From positions 2,297,001 to 2,361,000 of the forward strand of contig NZ_CM001023.1 in NCBI RefSeq assembly GCF_000166275.1: a DNA stretch of 64,000 nucleotides, read 5' to 3'. The notes beneath the pieces were generated by a model, which was not told the origin of the DNA, did no database searches, and was given only the letters and a program-made list of their open reading frames with translations. The position numbers were made by a program, and so were the translations under genes. Shown here in pieces: positions 18,906 through 28,321 of this stretch (positions within the stretch are counted from its first letter, which is position 1; each line of letters begins with the position of its first letter). This DNA is from Algoriphagus machipongonensis. GTDB lineage: Bacteria > Bacteroidota > Bacteroidia > Cytophagales > Cyclobacteriaceae.

Positions 18906-18931
18906 AAAAAGGGGCCTTGTGCCCCTTTTTT
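18906..18931 (+). terminator. terminator of gyrB
   Basis: AAAAAGGGGC, five-base loop, GCCCCTTTTTT: a compact GC stem with a T-run. Confidence 0.9.
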
Positions 18932-19004
18932 CATTCATTAACAATTTGATAACGTCAGGATTGACAAAGAGATAATAAATTGCCAACCCAAATATTAAGT
19001 TTTT

Positions 19005-21128
19005 ATGAAACTGGCAGTAAAAGATAAATACGAATCCATTATCCAGAAAAGTGATTTGGTCAGCCGAGATTTAAGCTGGTTGAAATTTAATGATCGTGTA
19101 TTAGATCAATCTAAAAAAGAGGAAAGGACAATTTTTGATAAATTGAAGTTTCTGGCCATCACTGCTTCGAATTTAGATGAGTTTTTTATGATTCGAGTAG
19201 GCTCACTCTATAATTACCTTGATTACGACAAAGAGCGAGTTGATTATTCAGGATTAAGAGAAGAACCTTTTAAGACTAAGTTGATGAATGATTGTCAGGT
19301 CTTTCATAAAGATCAACACAATCATTTTACCGATGTGATATTGCCAGGGTTGGACCAAGAGGGAGTAAGCTTGGTGAATATTTCTAAACTATCGGATTCT
19401 GAAAAGGGTAAAGTAAAAGACTACTTCGAAAAAGCGATATACCCCATGTTGACCCCGATGGTCTATGATGGATATAGAACTTTCCCGATCCTAATGAATA
19501 AGCTCTTGGTCTTCGGTGTGGTTACGACCAGCCCAGGAGAAAGAAAGGATATGAAGAAGCTGAGCTTTGTTCAGATCCCATCTAATATCCCAAGGTTTTT
19601 CGAGATCGAAAGAGAGAATTCTCTACTACTCATTCCAATAGAAGAGGTTATTCGAGAGCATATTATTTCCCTTTTCAGAAATGTAGAAATAGAAGGGATC
19701 AGCCTTTTTAGAATTACCAGAAACGGGGATTTTACTTTGGAAGAATCAGAAGATATGGATGCAAACTTCTTGGAAGAAGTGAAGCGGAAATTGATGGAGC
19801 GTAAAACTGGAAGGGTTGTAAGAATTGAAATTGAGGAAGGGTATAGCAAATGGATGCTAAACTCTTTATTGGAGCGATGGAATCTGAAAATGGATTCTGT
19901 TTTTCTGACTAAAAGAGCCAGCATGATCGATTTTACCGGTATGTGGCAGATTGTGGGTAACAAAAGATTTAGAGATCGTTTACCTGCTGTTCCAGCACCC
20001 GTCAATCCACTTTCATATCCTGAAGAGGGTAGAGCAGATATTTTTGATACGCTTAAGAGTAAGGATATTCTGCTGCACCATCCTTATAATAACATTGATT
20101 CTATTCTTGATCTTATCAATAAAGCCGCTGAAGATCCAGATGTAATGGCTATCAAAATGACTATTTATCGTTTGGCGAAGGATAGTCAGATTACCAAAGC
20201 CTTATTGAAAGCTGCAGAGAATGGTAAGCACGTGTCAGTACTTTTTGAAGTAAAGGCAAGGTTTGATGAGGAAAACAATATTCGCGAAGCGAAGCGACTT
20301 CAAAAAGCAGGTTGTTTTGTGATTTATGGTATTACTCATTTAAAAACGCATACGAAGCTCTTGCTGATTGTTAAGAAAAACTCAAGTGAGATCACACGCT
20401 ACGTACATTTAGGTTCTGGAAATTATAATGAAGATACGGCAAGACTGTATACTGACATTGGACTCTTAACAACTAATGAAACATTGGCCAATGATGTCTC
20501 CGAGTTCTTCAACGTAATCACAGGGCATTCCATGCCTAGTCAATACACCAATTTGATTACTGCTCCTAGAGATATGAGGAACCAGTTGATCGATTACATA
20601 GAACAAGAAGCCGAAAATGCTAGAAATGGACTTCCAAGCGGAATCTTCATCAAAGTTAATTCCTTAGAAGACTCTGAATCCATTTATGCCTTGTATAGAG
20701 CCTCTCAGTCAGGTGTAACCATCAAAGTAATCGTAAGAGGTATTTGTTGTTTAAGACCGCAAAGAGTGGGGTTGAGCGATAAAATTGAAGTGATTTCAAT
20801 AGTAGGTGATTTCTTAGAGCATTCCAGAATCTATCATTTCCATAACAATGGGAACACGAGGACCTATGCTGGAAGTGCTGATATGATGGTTCGTAGTTTT
20901 GATAAGAGATTAGAATCCTTGTTTAAAGTAGAATCTCCATTGCTTGAGAAGCAATTGATGAATATCCTTGCTTATAATCTAAGGGACAATGTCAATGCCT
21001 ATACCATGCAAGAAGACGGTACTTATATAGCAAAAAAACCAATTGGAGATGAGGAGGAGTTTAATGTGCACCGAGAATTTTTCAATTTGGATCCGGATAA
21101 AGTAAGCCAAGTTCAGCTGGTAAATTAA
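19005..21128 (+). CDS. ppk1: polyphosphate kinase 1
   Basis: 707 residues, standard for Ppk1. The enzyme reversibly transfers the ATP gamma-phosphate onto inorganic polyphosphate at the inner face of the membrane. Visible: N-terminal block DLSWLKFNDRVL, middle-domain RKLMERKTGRVVRIE region, and the two C-terminal phospholipase-D-like domains with the autophosphorylated His449 (HLKTHTKLLLI) and the second conserved segment EHSRIYHFHNNGN followed by TYAGSADMM. It is convergent with an exopolyphosphatase gene, a common pairing for control of polyphosphate level. The two genes share a terminator hairpin at 21133-21160. Confidence 0.97.
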   Translation: MKLAVKDKYESIIQKSDLVSRDLSWLKFNDRVLDQSKKEERTIFDKLKFLAITASNLDEFFMIRVGSLYNYLDYDKERVDYSGLREEPFKTKLMNDCQVFHKDQHNHFTDVILPGLDQEGVSLVNISKLSDSEKGKVKDYFEKAIYPMLTPMVYDGYRTFPILMNKLLVFGVVTTSPGERKDMKKLSFVQIPSNIPRFFEIERENSLLLIPIEEVIREHIISLFRNVEIEGISLFRITRNGDFTLEESEDMDANFLEEVKRKLMERKTGRVVRIEIEEGYSKWMLNSLLERWNLKMDSVFLTKRASMIDFTGMWQIVGNKRFRDRLPAVPAPVNPLSYPEEGRADIFDTLKSKDILLHHPYNNIDSILDLINKAAEDPDVMAIKMTIYRLAKDSQITKALLKAAENGKHVSVLFEVKARFDEENNIREAKRLQKAGCFVIYGITHLKTHTKLLLIVKKNSSEITRYVHLGSGNYNEDTARLYTDIGLLTTNETLANDVSEFFNVITGHSMPSQYTNLITAPRDMRNQLIDYIEQEAENARNGLPSGIFIKVNSLEDSESIYALYRASQSGVTIKVIVRGICCLRPQRVGLSDKIEVISIVGDFLEHSRIYHFHNNGNTRTYAGSADMMVRSFDKRLESLFKVESPLLEKQLMNILAYNLRDNVNAYTMQEDGTYIAKKPIGDEEEFNVHREFFNLDPDKVSQVQLVN

Positions 21129-21132
21129 TATC

Positions 21133-21160
21133 AAAAGCCTCTTTTAAAGAGGCTTTTTTT
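21133..21160. terminator. bidirectional terminator of ppk1 and ppx
   Basis: AAAAGCCTCTTT TA AAGAGGCTTTTTTT; the ppx stop codon (21144-21146) lies inside the hairpin. Confidence 0.85.
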
Positions 21161-22040
21161 GATTCTTGGCAAACAATTTTCTAATCATCCCATCTGCTAA
21201 TCCAAGGTTTGGAACCAACATTTCTTTAGAATTTGCTAATTCCATAACCCTCCTATAGATTTTTCCAGCGGGGATGATGACATCCGCTCGATCTTCATTC
21301 AGGTTTAATTTATTGACTCGCTCTTCGAAGGTCATGGATTCAAGAAGTTGCAAGGTTTCCTGAATTTCGGAGAAACTTAGTTTTTGGTCTTTTGAATTTC
21401 TTGGAGAAGCTTTTTGGGCCAATTCATTTATTTTACTGATGTTACCACCGGTACCAATCGAGCATAAATTTGAGGTAGTTAATAACTCTTGCTTAAGAAA
21501 CTGTTCTAATGCATCCCATTCAGCGCTTAGGTTTTTGTTCTCTAATACTCGGATGGAACCGATCTGAAAAGATCGGGATGCTGTTTTTTGATTTTGCTGA
21601 TAAAGATTGATTTCAGTGCTTCCACCACCAACATCAATATGGATGTATGCTTGATTGTCTAAAATACTAATCAAGGATTCATTGACTAACGTAGCTTCTT
21701 CTTCTCCTGAGATGATTTGGATCGTCAATCCAATTTCTTTTTCTATTGCATCTGCTATCATTCTTCCATTTGTGCTTTCTCGCATCGCAGAAGTAGCGCA
21801 GACCATATGATCTTCCACCTCATAAAGGTCGATTAAGAGCTTAAAAGCTCTCATGAGTTTCAGAAATTTTTCTGCTTTGTCTTTACTGATATTTCCAGTT
21901 TGAAATACATCTAAGCCTAACTTCATTGGAAACCGAATGTATTCCAATCTTTTAAAGCGATGCTGACCTTCAAAATAAGTCACATTAGTGATCTGCATTC
22001 TGATTGCATTGGAACCGATATCTATGGCAGCAAACTTCAA
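21144..22040 (-). CDS. ppx: exopolyphosphatase (Ppx/GppA family)
   Basis: 298 residues, the short single-module form of Ppx/GppA phosphatases (N-terminal ASKHA ATPase-like fold only), lacking the C-terminal HD-type domain of the E. coli protein. Motifs: AAIDIGSNAIRMQI at the N-terminus (phosphate 1), CATSAMRES, and YIHIDVGGGSTEINL (phosphate 2), with SGEEEA between them. Family members hydrolyse polyphosphate ends or the gamma-phosphate of pppGpp. Position tail-to-tail with ppk1 favours the polyphosphate role. The gene begins 9 bp after the small membrane-protein gene at 22050-22259, so these two may be co-transcribed. Confidence 0.93.
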   Translation of the reverse strand: MKFAAIDIGSNAIRMQITNVTYFEGQHRFKRLEYIRFPMKLGLDVFQTGNISKDKAEKFLKLMRAFKLLIDLYEVEDHMVCATSAMRESTNGRMIADAIEKEIGLTIQIISGEEEATLVNESLISILDNQAYIHIDVGGGSTEINLYQQNQKTASRSFQIGSIRVLENKNLSAEWDALEQFLKQELLTTSNLCSIGTGGNISKINELAQKASPRNSKDQKLSFSEIQETLQLLESMTFEERVNKLNLNEDRADVIIPAGKIYRRVMELANSKEMLVPNLGLADGMIRKLFAKNQKKPL

Positions 22041-22049
22041 ATTGTATGT

Positions 22050-22259
22050 TTATTTCTTTTTTGAAATGACCACTAAAATAACTCCCGCTGCCAATACTGC
22101 TCCGCCAGCATAGGAAGGCCAGTTTACCTCATGTTTTTTATTCGCATTGATCTGAATAGGTCCGGCATCGACCACATTTTCTTTGGTAGTAAAACTTAGA
22201 TTGTTGCTGAATAACATAAAGATGCCAGCGAGAATAAGGACAAAGCCAAATATTTTCAT
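22050..22259 (-). CDS. small two-helix membrane protein, function unknown
   Basis: 69 residues. Two hydrophobic segments (about 3-17 and 49-64) enclose a polar loop of some 30 residues (TKENVVDAGPIQINANKKHE), and the protein ends in a Lys-rich tail (ISKKK), so a hairpin with both ends cytosolic is likely. I do not recognise a named family with confidence; it resembles the small DUF3185-type proteins found in many bacteria. Lies 9 bp upstream of ppx on the same strand and 55 bp downstream of the permease gene, so it might be cotranscribed with either. Confidence 0.55.
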   Translation of the reverse strand: MKIFGFVLILAGIFMLFSNNLSFTTKENVVDAGPIQINANKKHEVNWPSYAGGAVLAAGVILVVISKKK

Positions 22260-22314
22260 TGCGTGTTTTTTAACTTAAGTCTTCAAGAATATTGCCAATT
22301 GCCAGAATAAAGAA

Positions 22315-24096
22315 TTAGAATGGAAATAAAATGGGAATGCCAATAGTTCCTATGATCCAAAATAGGATGTTTAGAGGTGTGCCGACTAATAAATAATCTT
22401 TAAAATTATAATTCCCGGGAGAATAGATCATCGTGTTGGTTTGATATCCCATAGGGGTCATGAAGCTTAAGCTAGCTGCAAAGGTTACCGCCATCAATAA
22501 GGGTCTGGAGTCAACACCTAAGCTATTGGCTATACTGATCGCAATAGGAGCCAGGAGAGCGGCTGTCGCATTGTTTGACATGACATTAGTCAATAAAAAT
22601 GTCAGTCCAAAAATACCTCCTAAAACAATCCGTGGACCATATTCTCCTAATCCATTCACGATTGACTCCCCGAGCAATGCAGATCCCCCAGTTTTCTCTA
22701 AAGCAGCTCCCATAGATAAAATTCCTACCAACATTAATATCACTTTCCAGTCAATTGCTTTGTAGGCCTGCTCTGTTGTGATTACTCGAGTAATGACCAT
22801 GGCAACAGCACCTGCCATCGCACTTACTACGATTGGTAAGATGTTCAAAATTGCTAAGGCCAAAACAGCCGTCATAATGATCAGGGTAAGAATCGTTTTC
22901 GTTTTATTGAGATTCCTAGTTCTAGATTCTGAGACTAAAAGCAGTCCTTCAGTTTCATAGATAGACTGAATACTTTCTTCAGTTGCTCTAAGAAGGAGTA
23001 TATCTCCAGGAGCTAATCGGGTTCTGGTAAGAAGCGTATCAAGCATTCCTTTTCTATGTCTGATTCCGATGATCAAAACCTGATTAAAAAGCTCTTTAAA
23101 GTTTAATTCCTTGATGCTTTTCTTGATCAAAAATGAACTAGGGGTAATTACTGCTTCATATAGGCGCTCTTCTTCTCCAGTTACAAGTTCTTCTTCCCAT
23201 ACCAACTCTGCTTTTAATTTGATTCCTGGATATGCTTTTAGTTTTTCTAGCGTCTCTTTATCTGAGCTAAATCGGATGAGATCACCTTTCAGGATTGCTG
23301 TATTTGGGTAAACTCTGATTTTTTGTCCATCTTCTCTTATGATTTGTAAAGGTTGAATGGGGAGTTTGTTAAATAATTTCTGCTTTGAAACTTGTTCTTG
23401 CAACTGAGTGAAATCTTCGGTGATTATTAATTCTGATAGATAATTCCCTAGTTCCATAGAATCTCCAAACAGCTCCTTACTTTTTCTACTGGGTAATAAA
23501 AACCTTCCTACAAAAGCCATGTAAAGGATGCCGAATAATAGAAAGACAAGACCCATAATACTCATCTCAAAAATCCCAAATGCAGGTAAGCCAGCATTCT
23601 CTGCAATTCCACTAACAAGTATATTGGTACTTGTGCCAAGTAATGTGCATACTCCACCCATCAATGCACCAAATGAAAGAGGCATCAAAAGTTTGGAAGG
23701 AGGGATTTGGTTGTTTTTTGAAAGTTGAATCACCGCAGGCATCAAAAGGGCCACTACAGCAGTATCACTGATAAAAGCTGACAACACCCCGGCGGAAACC
23801 ATTAAGGTAAGCATGAGTCTAAGCTCACTCTTTTTTGCTTGTTTACTTAACCGGTAGCTAAAGGAATCCAGAACTCCAGTACTGAAAATTGCTGCTGATA
23901 AAACAAACATCGAGGCGACGGTCAAAGTTGCTGAATTGGAGAAACCAGCTAAACCTTCTTTGATATCCAAAATGCCAGTAATTAAAAATAAGATCATTAC
24001 TCCGATGGAAACAGTATCAATGGATAGCTTTTCAGTTAAGAAAAGAACCATTGCCAAACCTATGATGGAGAGCGTTAAGGCGATATCAAAATCCAT
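22315..24096 (-). CDS. SLC13/DASS-type permease with TrkA-C domains
   Basis: 593 residues. Hydrophobic segments at both ends surround two soluble TrkA-C (RCK_C) domains (about 205-290 and 300-375), the layout of the bacterial SLC13 family members such as YfbS. The substrate/sodium motifs LGTSTNILVSG and the C-terminal TPMGYQTNTMIYSPG contain the conserved Ser-Asn-Thr-type triplets of DASS transporters. They move divalent anions such as sulfate or dicarboxylates with sodium; the exact substrate is open. The 4-bp gap to the DUF202 gene upstream suggests a common transcript. Confidence 0.87.
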   Translation of the reverse strand: MDFDIALTLSIIGLAMVLFLTEKLSIDTVSIGVMILFLITGILDIKEGLAGFSNSATLTVASMFVLSAAIFSTGVLDSFSYRLSKQAKKSELRLMLTLMVSAGVLSAFISDTAVVALLMPAVIQLSKNNQIPPSKLLMPLSFGALMGGVCTLLGTSTNILVSGIAENAGLPAFGIFEMSIMGLVFLLFGILYMAFVGRFLLPSRKSKELFGDSMELGNYLSELIITEDFTQLQEQVSKQKLFNKLPIQPLQIIREDGQKIRVYPNTAILKGDLIRFSSDKETLEKLKAYPGIKLKAELVWEEELVTGEEERLYEAVITPSSFLIKKSIKELNFKELFNQVLIIGIRHRKGMLDTLLTRTRLAPGDILLLRATEESIQSIYETEGLLLVSESRTRNLNKTKTILTLIIMTAVLALAILNILPIVVSAMAGAVAMVITRVITTEQAYKAIDWKVILMLVGILSMGAALEKTGGSALLGESIVNGLGEYGPRIVLGGIFGLTFLLTNVMSNNATAALLAPIAISIANSLGVDSRPLLMAVTFAASLSFMTPMGYQTNTMIYSPGNYNFKDYLLVGTPLNILFWIIGTIGIPILFPF

Positions 24097-24099
24097 AAA

Positions 24100-24375
24100 T
24101 TACATATTGAGATAATTTCCTTTTTTGAGTCTAGATTTTATTCGGAAGAAATTGATAAAACCCAAAATGAAAATTGAAAAACTCAATCCGAGTGCCAGAT
24201 AACCTAATTCACGGACATGGTCAAGTTTTTCGACTTCAAATAATGCGATACCACTGACCAAAAAATATAAAGAAGTCCTTATAAAGGCCAGTAAGGTCCT
24301 CTGATTTGCTAAAGTAGTACGTTGTCTGGCTAAAAAATCTCTAATTAACAGTTCACTTTCCATGTCATTTTCCAT
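24100..24375 (-). CDS. DUF202 (YidH-like) membrane protein
   Basis: 91 residues. The N-terminal block RDFLARQRTTLANQRTLLAFIRTSLYFL is the DUF202 hallmark (written here only as RDFLARQRTTLA and its following helix), after which two more hydrophobic segments and the basic tail FFRIKSRLKKG are visible; three membrane helices in total. The family is widespread, of unknown role, and often lies beside transporters. Here it is the first gene of a probable pair with the SLC13 permease (3 bp apart). An alternative start at the second Met (codon 5) would remove four residues. Confidence 0.82.
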   Translation of the reverse strand: MENDMESELLIRDFLARQRTTLANQRTLLAFIRTSLYFLVSGIALFEVEKLDHVRELGYLALGLSFSIFILGFINFFRIKSRLKKGNYLNM

Positions 24376-24423
24376 ATTTGTATTTCAATGTTTTAAATTT
24401 AATAAGTTATAAACTGATATATT

Positions 24424-25317
24424 ATGAAGAGAATCTCTACACTTTTCCTTTTTGTATTTCTAACAGGGCATTTATTTGCTCAATCAGAACCTGAAACCAC
24501 CCCTGTAGATACCAGCTATTGGCTCAAGGAAATTAGTGGTGGGTTAAATTTAAATCAAGCGTCTTTTTCCGGCAACTGGCAAGGCGGTGGTGTCAATTCA
24601 ATTGCTGTGGGAACTTACCTTTATGGAAGAGCTAATTATGCTAAAGATAAGTGGTCTTGGGATAATACGATGGACTTAACGTACGGGGTAGTTAAAAATA
24701 AAGATGAAGAAGGAAGAAAGTCAAACGACAGGATTTATTTGGATTCTAAAGTGGGTTACGAAATTAATGATAAGTGGGATTATTTCTTTGCTGTAAACTT
24801 CTTGTCGCAATTTGCTCCGGGTTATGAGTTTGAAGATGATGACAAAACCCTAATTTCAAAATTTTTCAATCCAGCCTATTTAACTACCTCACTGGGAGTG
24901 GAGTATAAGCCAAATGATGAATTTAGTCTGAGAATGGCACCTTTTGCTCCTAGATGGACATTTGTGACTGATACCACTTTACATAATAATGTCCCTACTA
25001 ATTACGGGGTTGAAATCGGGAAGAAAGTTCGAACTGAATGGCTAGCCTTTAGCTTATTGGCAGATTGGAACAAGAAGTTAAGTGAGAATCTTACTCTAAA
25101 AATGAGATATCAGATGTATGCCAATTATGAGACATTAGCTTTTGATACGATTGATCATCGGTTAGACTTGGGTTTAGAAGCTAAAGTGTCGAATTTAATT
25201 AATGTGAGTTTAACCAGTATGAGCATCTACGATTTGGATCAGGACGATAAAATCCAATTTAGCCAAGGGCTTGCTTTAGGCATCTCATTTAAGCGCGGAA
25301 ATTTCCCCGAAGAATAA
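24424..25317 (+). CDS. DUF3078 outer-membrane protein
   Basis: 297 residues with a signal peptide (1-19, ending LFAQ). The start SYWLKEISGGLNLNQASFSG, with NWQGGGVNS following, is the hallmark of DUF3078, a Bacteroidota-specific family. Alternating hydrophobic/aromatic strands through the rest (about 10-12 predicted) and a C-terminal SFKRG segment fit a small outer-membrane beta-barrel. No function is established. The gene is divergent from the DUF202 gene (48 bp) and ends in a terminator at 25431. Confidence 0.85.
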   Translation: MKRISTLFLFVFLTGHLFAQSEPETTPVDTSYWLKEISGGLNLNQASFSGNWQGGGVNSIAVGTYLYGRANYAKDKWSWDNTMDLTYGVVKNKDEEGRKSNDRIYLDSKVGYEINDKWDYFFAVNFLSQFAPGYEFEDDDKTLISKFFNPAYLTTSLGVEYKPNDEFSLRMAPFAPRWTFVTDTTLHNNVPTNYGVEIGKKVRTEWLAFSLLADWNKKLSENLTLKMRYQMYANYETLAFDTIDHRLDLGLEAKVSNLINVSLTSMSIYDLDQDDKIQFSQGLALGISFKRGNFPEE

Positions 25318-25430
25318 AATAAGGAGAATAATTAAATACAAATTTATATTTGGAATTTTGATTTAATTATAATTGTATTATTTTTGAATTCATTGTGGTA
25401 GTTAAATAATAGTTGGTTTAGTTTTCAAAT

Positions 25431-25460
25431 AAAGGGCAGGAGATTTTCTCCTGCTTTTTT
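25431..25460 (+). terminator. terminator after the DUF3078 gene
   Basis: GCAGGAGA (25436-25443), loop TTT, TCTCCTGC (25447-25454), then six T. Confidence 0.8.
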
Positions 25461-25605
25461 ATTGCCCTAAGGCCTATTTTGGCCATTTTTTTAAATCTCC
25501 AGTTAAATCCCCGAATAATCCAATTTTCTATTCTTTAACCGTTAGATATACTAAGAGTTGAAGCTATATTTTGGGTACTTCATCAATTCTATTTTAGTAT
25601 AAACG

Positions 25606-25634
25606 AAAAAAGCCCAGACTTTCGTCTGAGCTTT
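25606..25634 (-). terminator. terminator after tRNA-Arg / sucC
   Basis: Minus strand AGCTCAGAC, GAAA loop, GTCTGGGCT, then a T-run. Confidence 0.8.
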
Positions 25635-25637
25635 ATG

Positions 25638-25711
25638 TACACGCGGAAGGATTCGAACCCTCAACCCTCGGAGCCGAAATCCGATATTCTATCCAGTTGA
25701 ACTACGCGTGC
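25638..25711 (-). tRNA. tRNA-Arg (TCG)
   Basis: 74 nt on the minus strand: acceptor GCACGCG/CGCGTGT (first pair G-T), D-arm GTTC/GAAT, anticodon stem TCGGA/TCCGA with loop TTTCGGC, giving anticodon TCG (reads CGA and possibly other CGN codons), T-loop TTCGAAT, discriminator A. CCA is not encoded. It begins 19 bp after the sucC stop codon on the same strand and no promoter is visible in between, so it is probably processed from the sucC transcript. Confidence 0.9.
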
Positions 25712-25730
25712 CTGAAAATTTCAGTTTTTT

Positions 25731-26945
25731 TTATCCTTGAAGAACCGCCTGAACTTTGTCAGCAGCTTCTTTCAACGTGATCGCAGAAGCAACTTTCAAT
25801 CCTGATTCATCAATGATTTTTGCACCTTCAACTGCATTAGTTCCTTGTAGTCTTACGATAATAGGAACACGGATATCACCAATAGATTTGTAAGCTTCAA
25901 CCACACCATTTGCAATACGGTCACATCTTACGATACCACCAAATACATTGATAAGGATCGCTTTAACATTAGGGTCCTGAAGAATAATTCGGAATCCAGC
26001 CTCTACGGTAGTAGCGTTTGCGCCTCCTCCTACATCTAGGAAGTTAGCAGGCTCGCCACCAGAAAGCTTGATCATATCCATGGTTGCCATTGCAAGGCCG
26101 GCACCATTTACCATACAACCTACGTTTCCGTCAAGTTTTACGTAATTCAATCCTGATTTTCCTGCTTCTACTTCCAAAGGATCTTCCTCAGACAAATCTC
26201 TAAGATCTGCAAGGTCCTTATGTCTGTAAAGTGCGTTGTCATCCAAATTTACTTTGGCATCAACTGCAAGAATTTTATCGTCAGAAGTTTTTAATACTGG
26301 GTTGATCTCAAATTGAGAAGAGTCAGTTCCTTCGTATGCTTTGTAAAGAGCGGCAATAAACTTCACCATTTCTTTAAATGCAGTACCGGTCAAACCTAGT
26401 TTGAAAGCAACTTTTCTAATTTGGAAACCTTGAAGTCCGACTTTAGGGTCGATCCACTCCTTAATGATTTTTTCTGGAGAGTTTTCTGCCACATCCTCAA
26501 TGTCCATTCCACCTTCAGTAGAAGCCATGATTACATTACATCCTTGTGCTCGGTCAAGCAAAATAGATAAATAGTATTCCTTTGGCTCAGAGTCACCTGG
26601 ATAATAGACGTCCTCTGCTACTAAGATTTTATTGACAACTTTGCCTTCCGGTCCAGTCTGATGCGTCACCAAAGTCCCGCCCAGAATTGCTTTAGCTTTG
26701 TCAGCTACATCTTCTAGTTTTTTTGCAAGAACCACACCATTGGATCCAGTTTGTTGGATTTTACCTTTACCTCGGCCTCCGGCATGAATTTGAGCTTTGA
26801 TCACGTACCAGGAAGTTCCGGTTTCAGCGTTGAGTTTAACAGCTGCTTCATGAGCTGCTTCTGGATTGTCGGCTACAATACCGTTCTGAATGCGAACTCC
26901 ATATCCTTTTAATACTTCTTTAGCCTGATATTCGTGAATATTCAT
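25731..26945 (-). CDS. sucC: succinate-CoA ligase (ADP-forming), beta subunit
   Basis: 404 residues from the ATG at 26943-26945 (MNIHEYQAKEVLKGYGV, the family-typical start); an 11-codon upstream extension is open but unlike the family. SucC binds nucleotide through its ATP-grasp domain and, with SucD, makes succinate and ATP from succinyl-CoA in the TCA cycle. Motifs: IKAQIHAGGRGKGK for the nucleotide, EINPVLKT and VDAKVNLDDNALYRH for metal, NFLDVGGGA and NVFGGIVRCDRIANG for the CoA-ligase domain. sucD is not adjacent, so the two subunits are encoded apart. Followed by tRNA-Arg. Confidence 0.97.
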   Translation of the reverse strand: MNIHEYQAKEVLKGYGVRIQNGIVADNPEAAHEAAVKLNAETGTSWYVIKAQIHAGGRGKGKIQQTGSNGVVLAKKLEDVADKAKAILGGTLVTHQTGPEGKVVNKILVAEDVYYPGDSEPKEYYLSILLDRAQGCNVIMASTEGGMDIEDVAENSPEKIIKEWIDPKVGLQGFQIRKVAFKLGLTGTAFKEMVKFIAALYKAYEGTDSSQFEINPVLKTSDDKILAVDAKVNLDDNALYRHKDLADLRDLSEEDPLEVEAGKSGLNYVKLDGNVGCMVNGAGLAMATMDMIKLSGGEPANFLDVGGGANATTVEAGFRIILQDPNVKAILINVFGGIVRCDRIANGVVEAYKSIGDIRVPIIVRLQGTNAVEGAKIIDESGLKVASAITLKEAADKVQAVLQG

Positions 26946-27097
26946 CCTATGAAAATTTTTGCTCGAAGTTAAGCTCAAAGTGTCGATAAATCAAACGTTG
27001 AATTGTCCTTTCTTACCGAAATTTCCTGTTTATTGCCTATTCAATTGTTCAATAGGATTAGATTTATTCTAATTTTATACCTCTTAAAAAACTTACC

Positions 27098-27754
27098 ATG
27101 CTGAAAGCCAGTGGCATCCATAAGCACTACGGAAATTTACATGTTTTAAAAGGAGTGGATCTTGAAATTTCTTCTTCGGAGATAGTTTCTATCGTTGGTT
27201 CCTCCGGCGCAGGAAAAAGTACCTTACTCCATATTTTGGGAACCCTGGATAAACCCGAAATGGGGAACCTTGAAATGAATGGAAAAGACCTACTGAAATT
27301 GACCGGAGAAGAATTGGCTAGTTTTAGAAACGAACAGATTGGTTTGATTTTTCAATTTCACAACCTTCTTCCTGAGTTTACTGCTTTGGAGAATATTAAG
27401 ATTCCTGGTTTGATCAAAGGAACTTCTGAAAACAAATTGATGAAAAGAGCAGGGGAATTAGCCGAAATCCTAGGGATTAGTCATCGATTGGATCATAAGC
27501 CGGCTACTGTTTCTGGAGGGGAGCAACAAAGAATCGCTGTCGCAAGAGCTTTGATAAATGATCCCTTGGTAGTTTTCGCTGACGAACCCAGTGGTAACCT
27601 GGATACAGAAAATGCCCAATCCCTTCATTCCTTGTTTTTTACTTTAAGAGAAGAGTTAAAGCAGGCATTTGTCATTGTAACCCATAACAATGAACTCGCT
27701 GAAATGGCTGATAGGAAAGTGACTATGAAAGATGGTTTGATCCTTGAAGATTAA
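27098..27754 (+). CDS. ABC transporter ATP-binding protein, LolD-like
   Basis: 218 residues, a lone ATPase subunit. Walker A GSSGAGKST (34-42), Q-loop IFQFHNLLPEFTALENI, signature VSGGEQQRIAVARAL and Walker B VFADEPSGNLD are all intact; the Q-loop wording and length match the LolD/MacB group. LolD energises release of lipoproteins from the inner membrane with LolC/E-type permeases. No permease gene is adjacent, so the partner must be elsewhere and the LolD name remains a family assignment. The 3' end overlaps the convergent peroxiredoxin gene by 4 bp. Confidence 0.85.
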   Translation: MLKASGIHKHYGNLHVLKGVDLEISSSEIVSIVGSSGAGKSTLLHILGTLDKPEMGNLEMNGKDLLKLTGEELASFRNEQIGLIFQFHNLLPEFTALENIKIPGLIKGTSENKLMKRAGELAEILGISHRLDHKPATVSGGEQQRIAVARALINDPLVVFADEPSGNLDTENAQSLHSLFFTLREELKQAFVIVTHNNELAEMADRKVTMKDGLILED

Positions 27755-28248
27755 GCATTTAAGCTTCGTAGCATTTTATTGATATGCTTTTTGGCTTCAA
27801 ACATATCAGAGAAGGATTCGATGATCATATGGTTTTCGTCTAATAAATAGGTGATCCTTTTGGGCATTTTGATCAAGGGAATTAAAGCATCATATGCCTT
27901 ACATACTTTTCCTGAAGGATCCGAAAGTAGGTCGAATGGAAGTCTATGAGCCTTTTTAAACCTTTCATGAGTAGGTATATCATCTTTGCTGATTCCTAAA
28001 ATGGGGATGTTAAGATCTCGAAATGCCTCAAATTGGTCCCTAAACTCACAAGCTTCTTTTGTACATCCAGGTGTGAAGTCCTTAGGATAAAAATAGAGGA
28101 CCAAGGCTTGATCTTTAAAATCCTTCGATAAGTTGACTTTTTTGTCACCTGTTGATGCAAGGGTGAAATTTGGTGCTTGAGTTCCTTTTTTTAATCCCAT
28201 AATGTTGGGTAAACTGTCTAGGGAAAATAAAAGTTTTAGAAATTTCAT
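27751..28248 (-). CDS. bcp: thioredoxin-dependent peroxiredoxin, BCP type
   Basis: 165 residues (149 if translation starts at the internal Met17, where family similarity begins: MGLKKGTQAPNFTL). The peroxidatic Cys62 lies in DFTPGCTKEACEFRD with the resolving Cys67 five residues on, the signature of 1-helix resolving BCP/PrxQ enzymes that reduce hydroperoxides using thioredoxin. FYPKDFTPG is also family-typical. The N-terminal extension has a mildly hydrophobic MKFLKLLFSL that could be a weak membrane anchor, which is speculative. The gene overlaps the end of the LolD-like gene tail-to-tail by 4 bp and no terminator separates them. Confidence 0.9.
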   Translation of the reverse strand: MKFLKLLFSLDSLPNIMGLKKGTQAPNFTLASTGDKKVNLSKDFKDQALVLYFYPKDFTPGCTKEACEFRDQFEAFRDLNIPILGISKDDIPTHERFKKAHRLPFDLLSDPSGKVCKAYDALIPLIKMPKRITYLLDENHMIIESFSDMFEAKKHINKMLRSLNA

Positions 28249-28321
28249 AAACTCTCAAACTTCCATGAACTATCTGGGTACTTTTGACATTTGATTCAGA
28301 ATACCACCAAATAAGTTTCCA

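Larger units (their letters stand above)
25318..25637. other. intergenic region between DUF3078 gene and tRNA-Arg
   Basis: 320 bp holding two terminators: that of the DUF3078 gene (25431-25460) and that of tRNA-Arg (25606-25634, minus strand). The remainder is AT-rich without ORF or repeat. Confidence 0.6.
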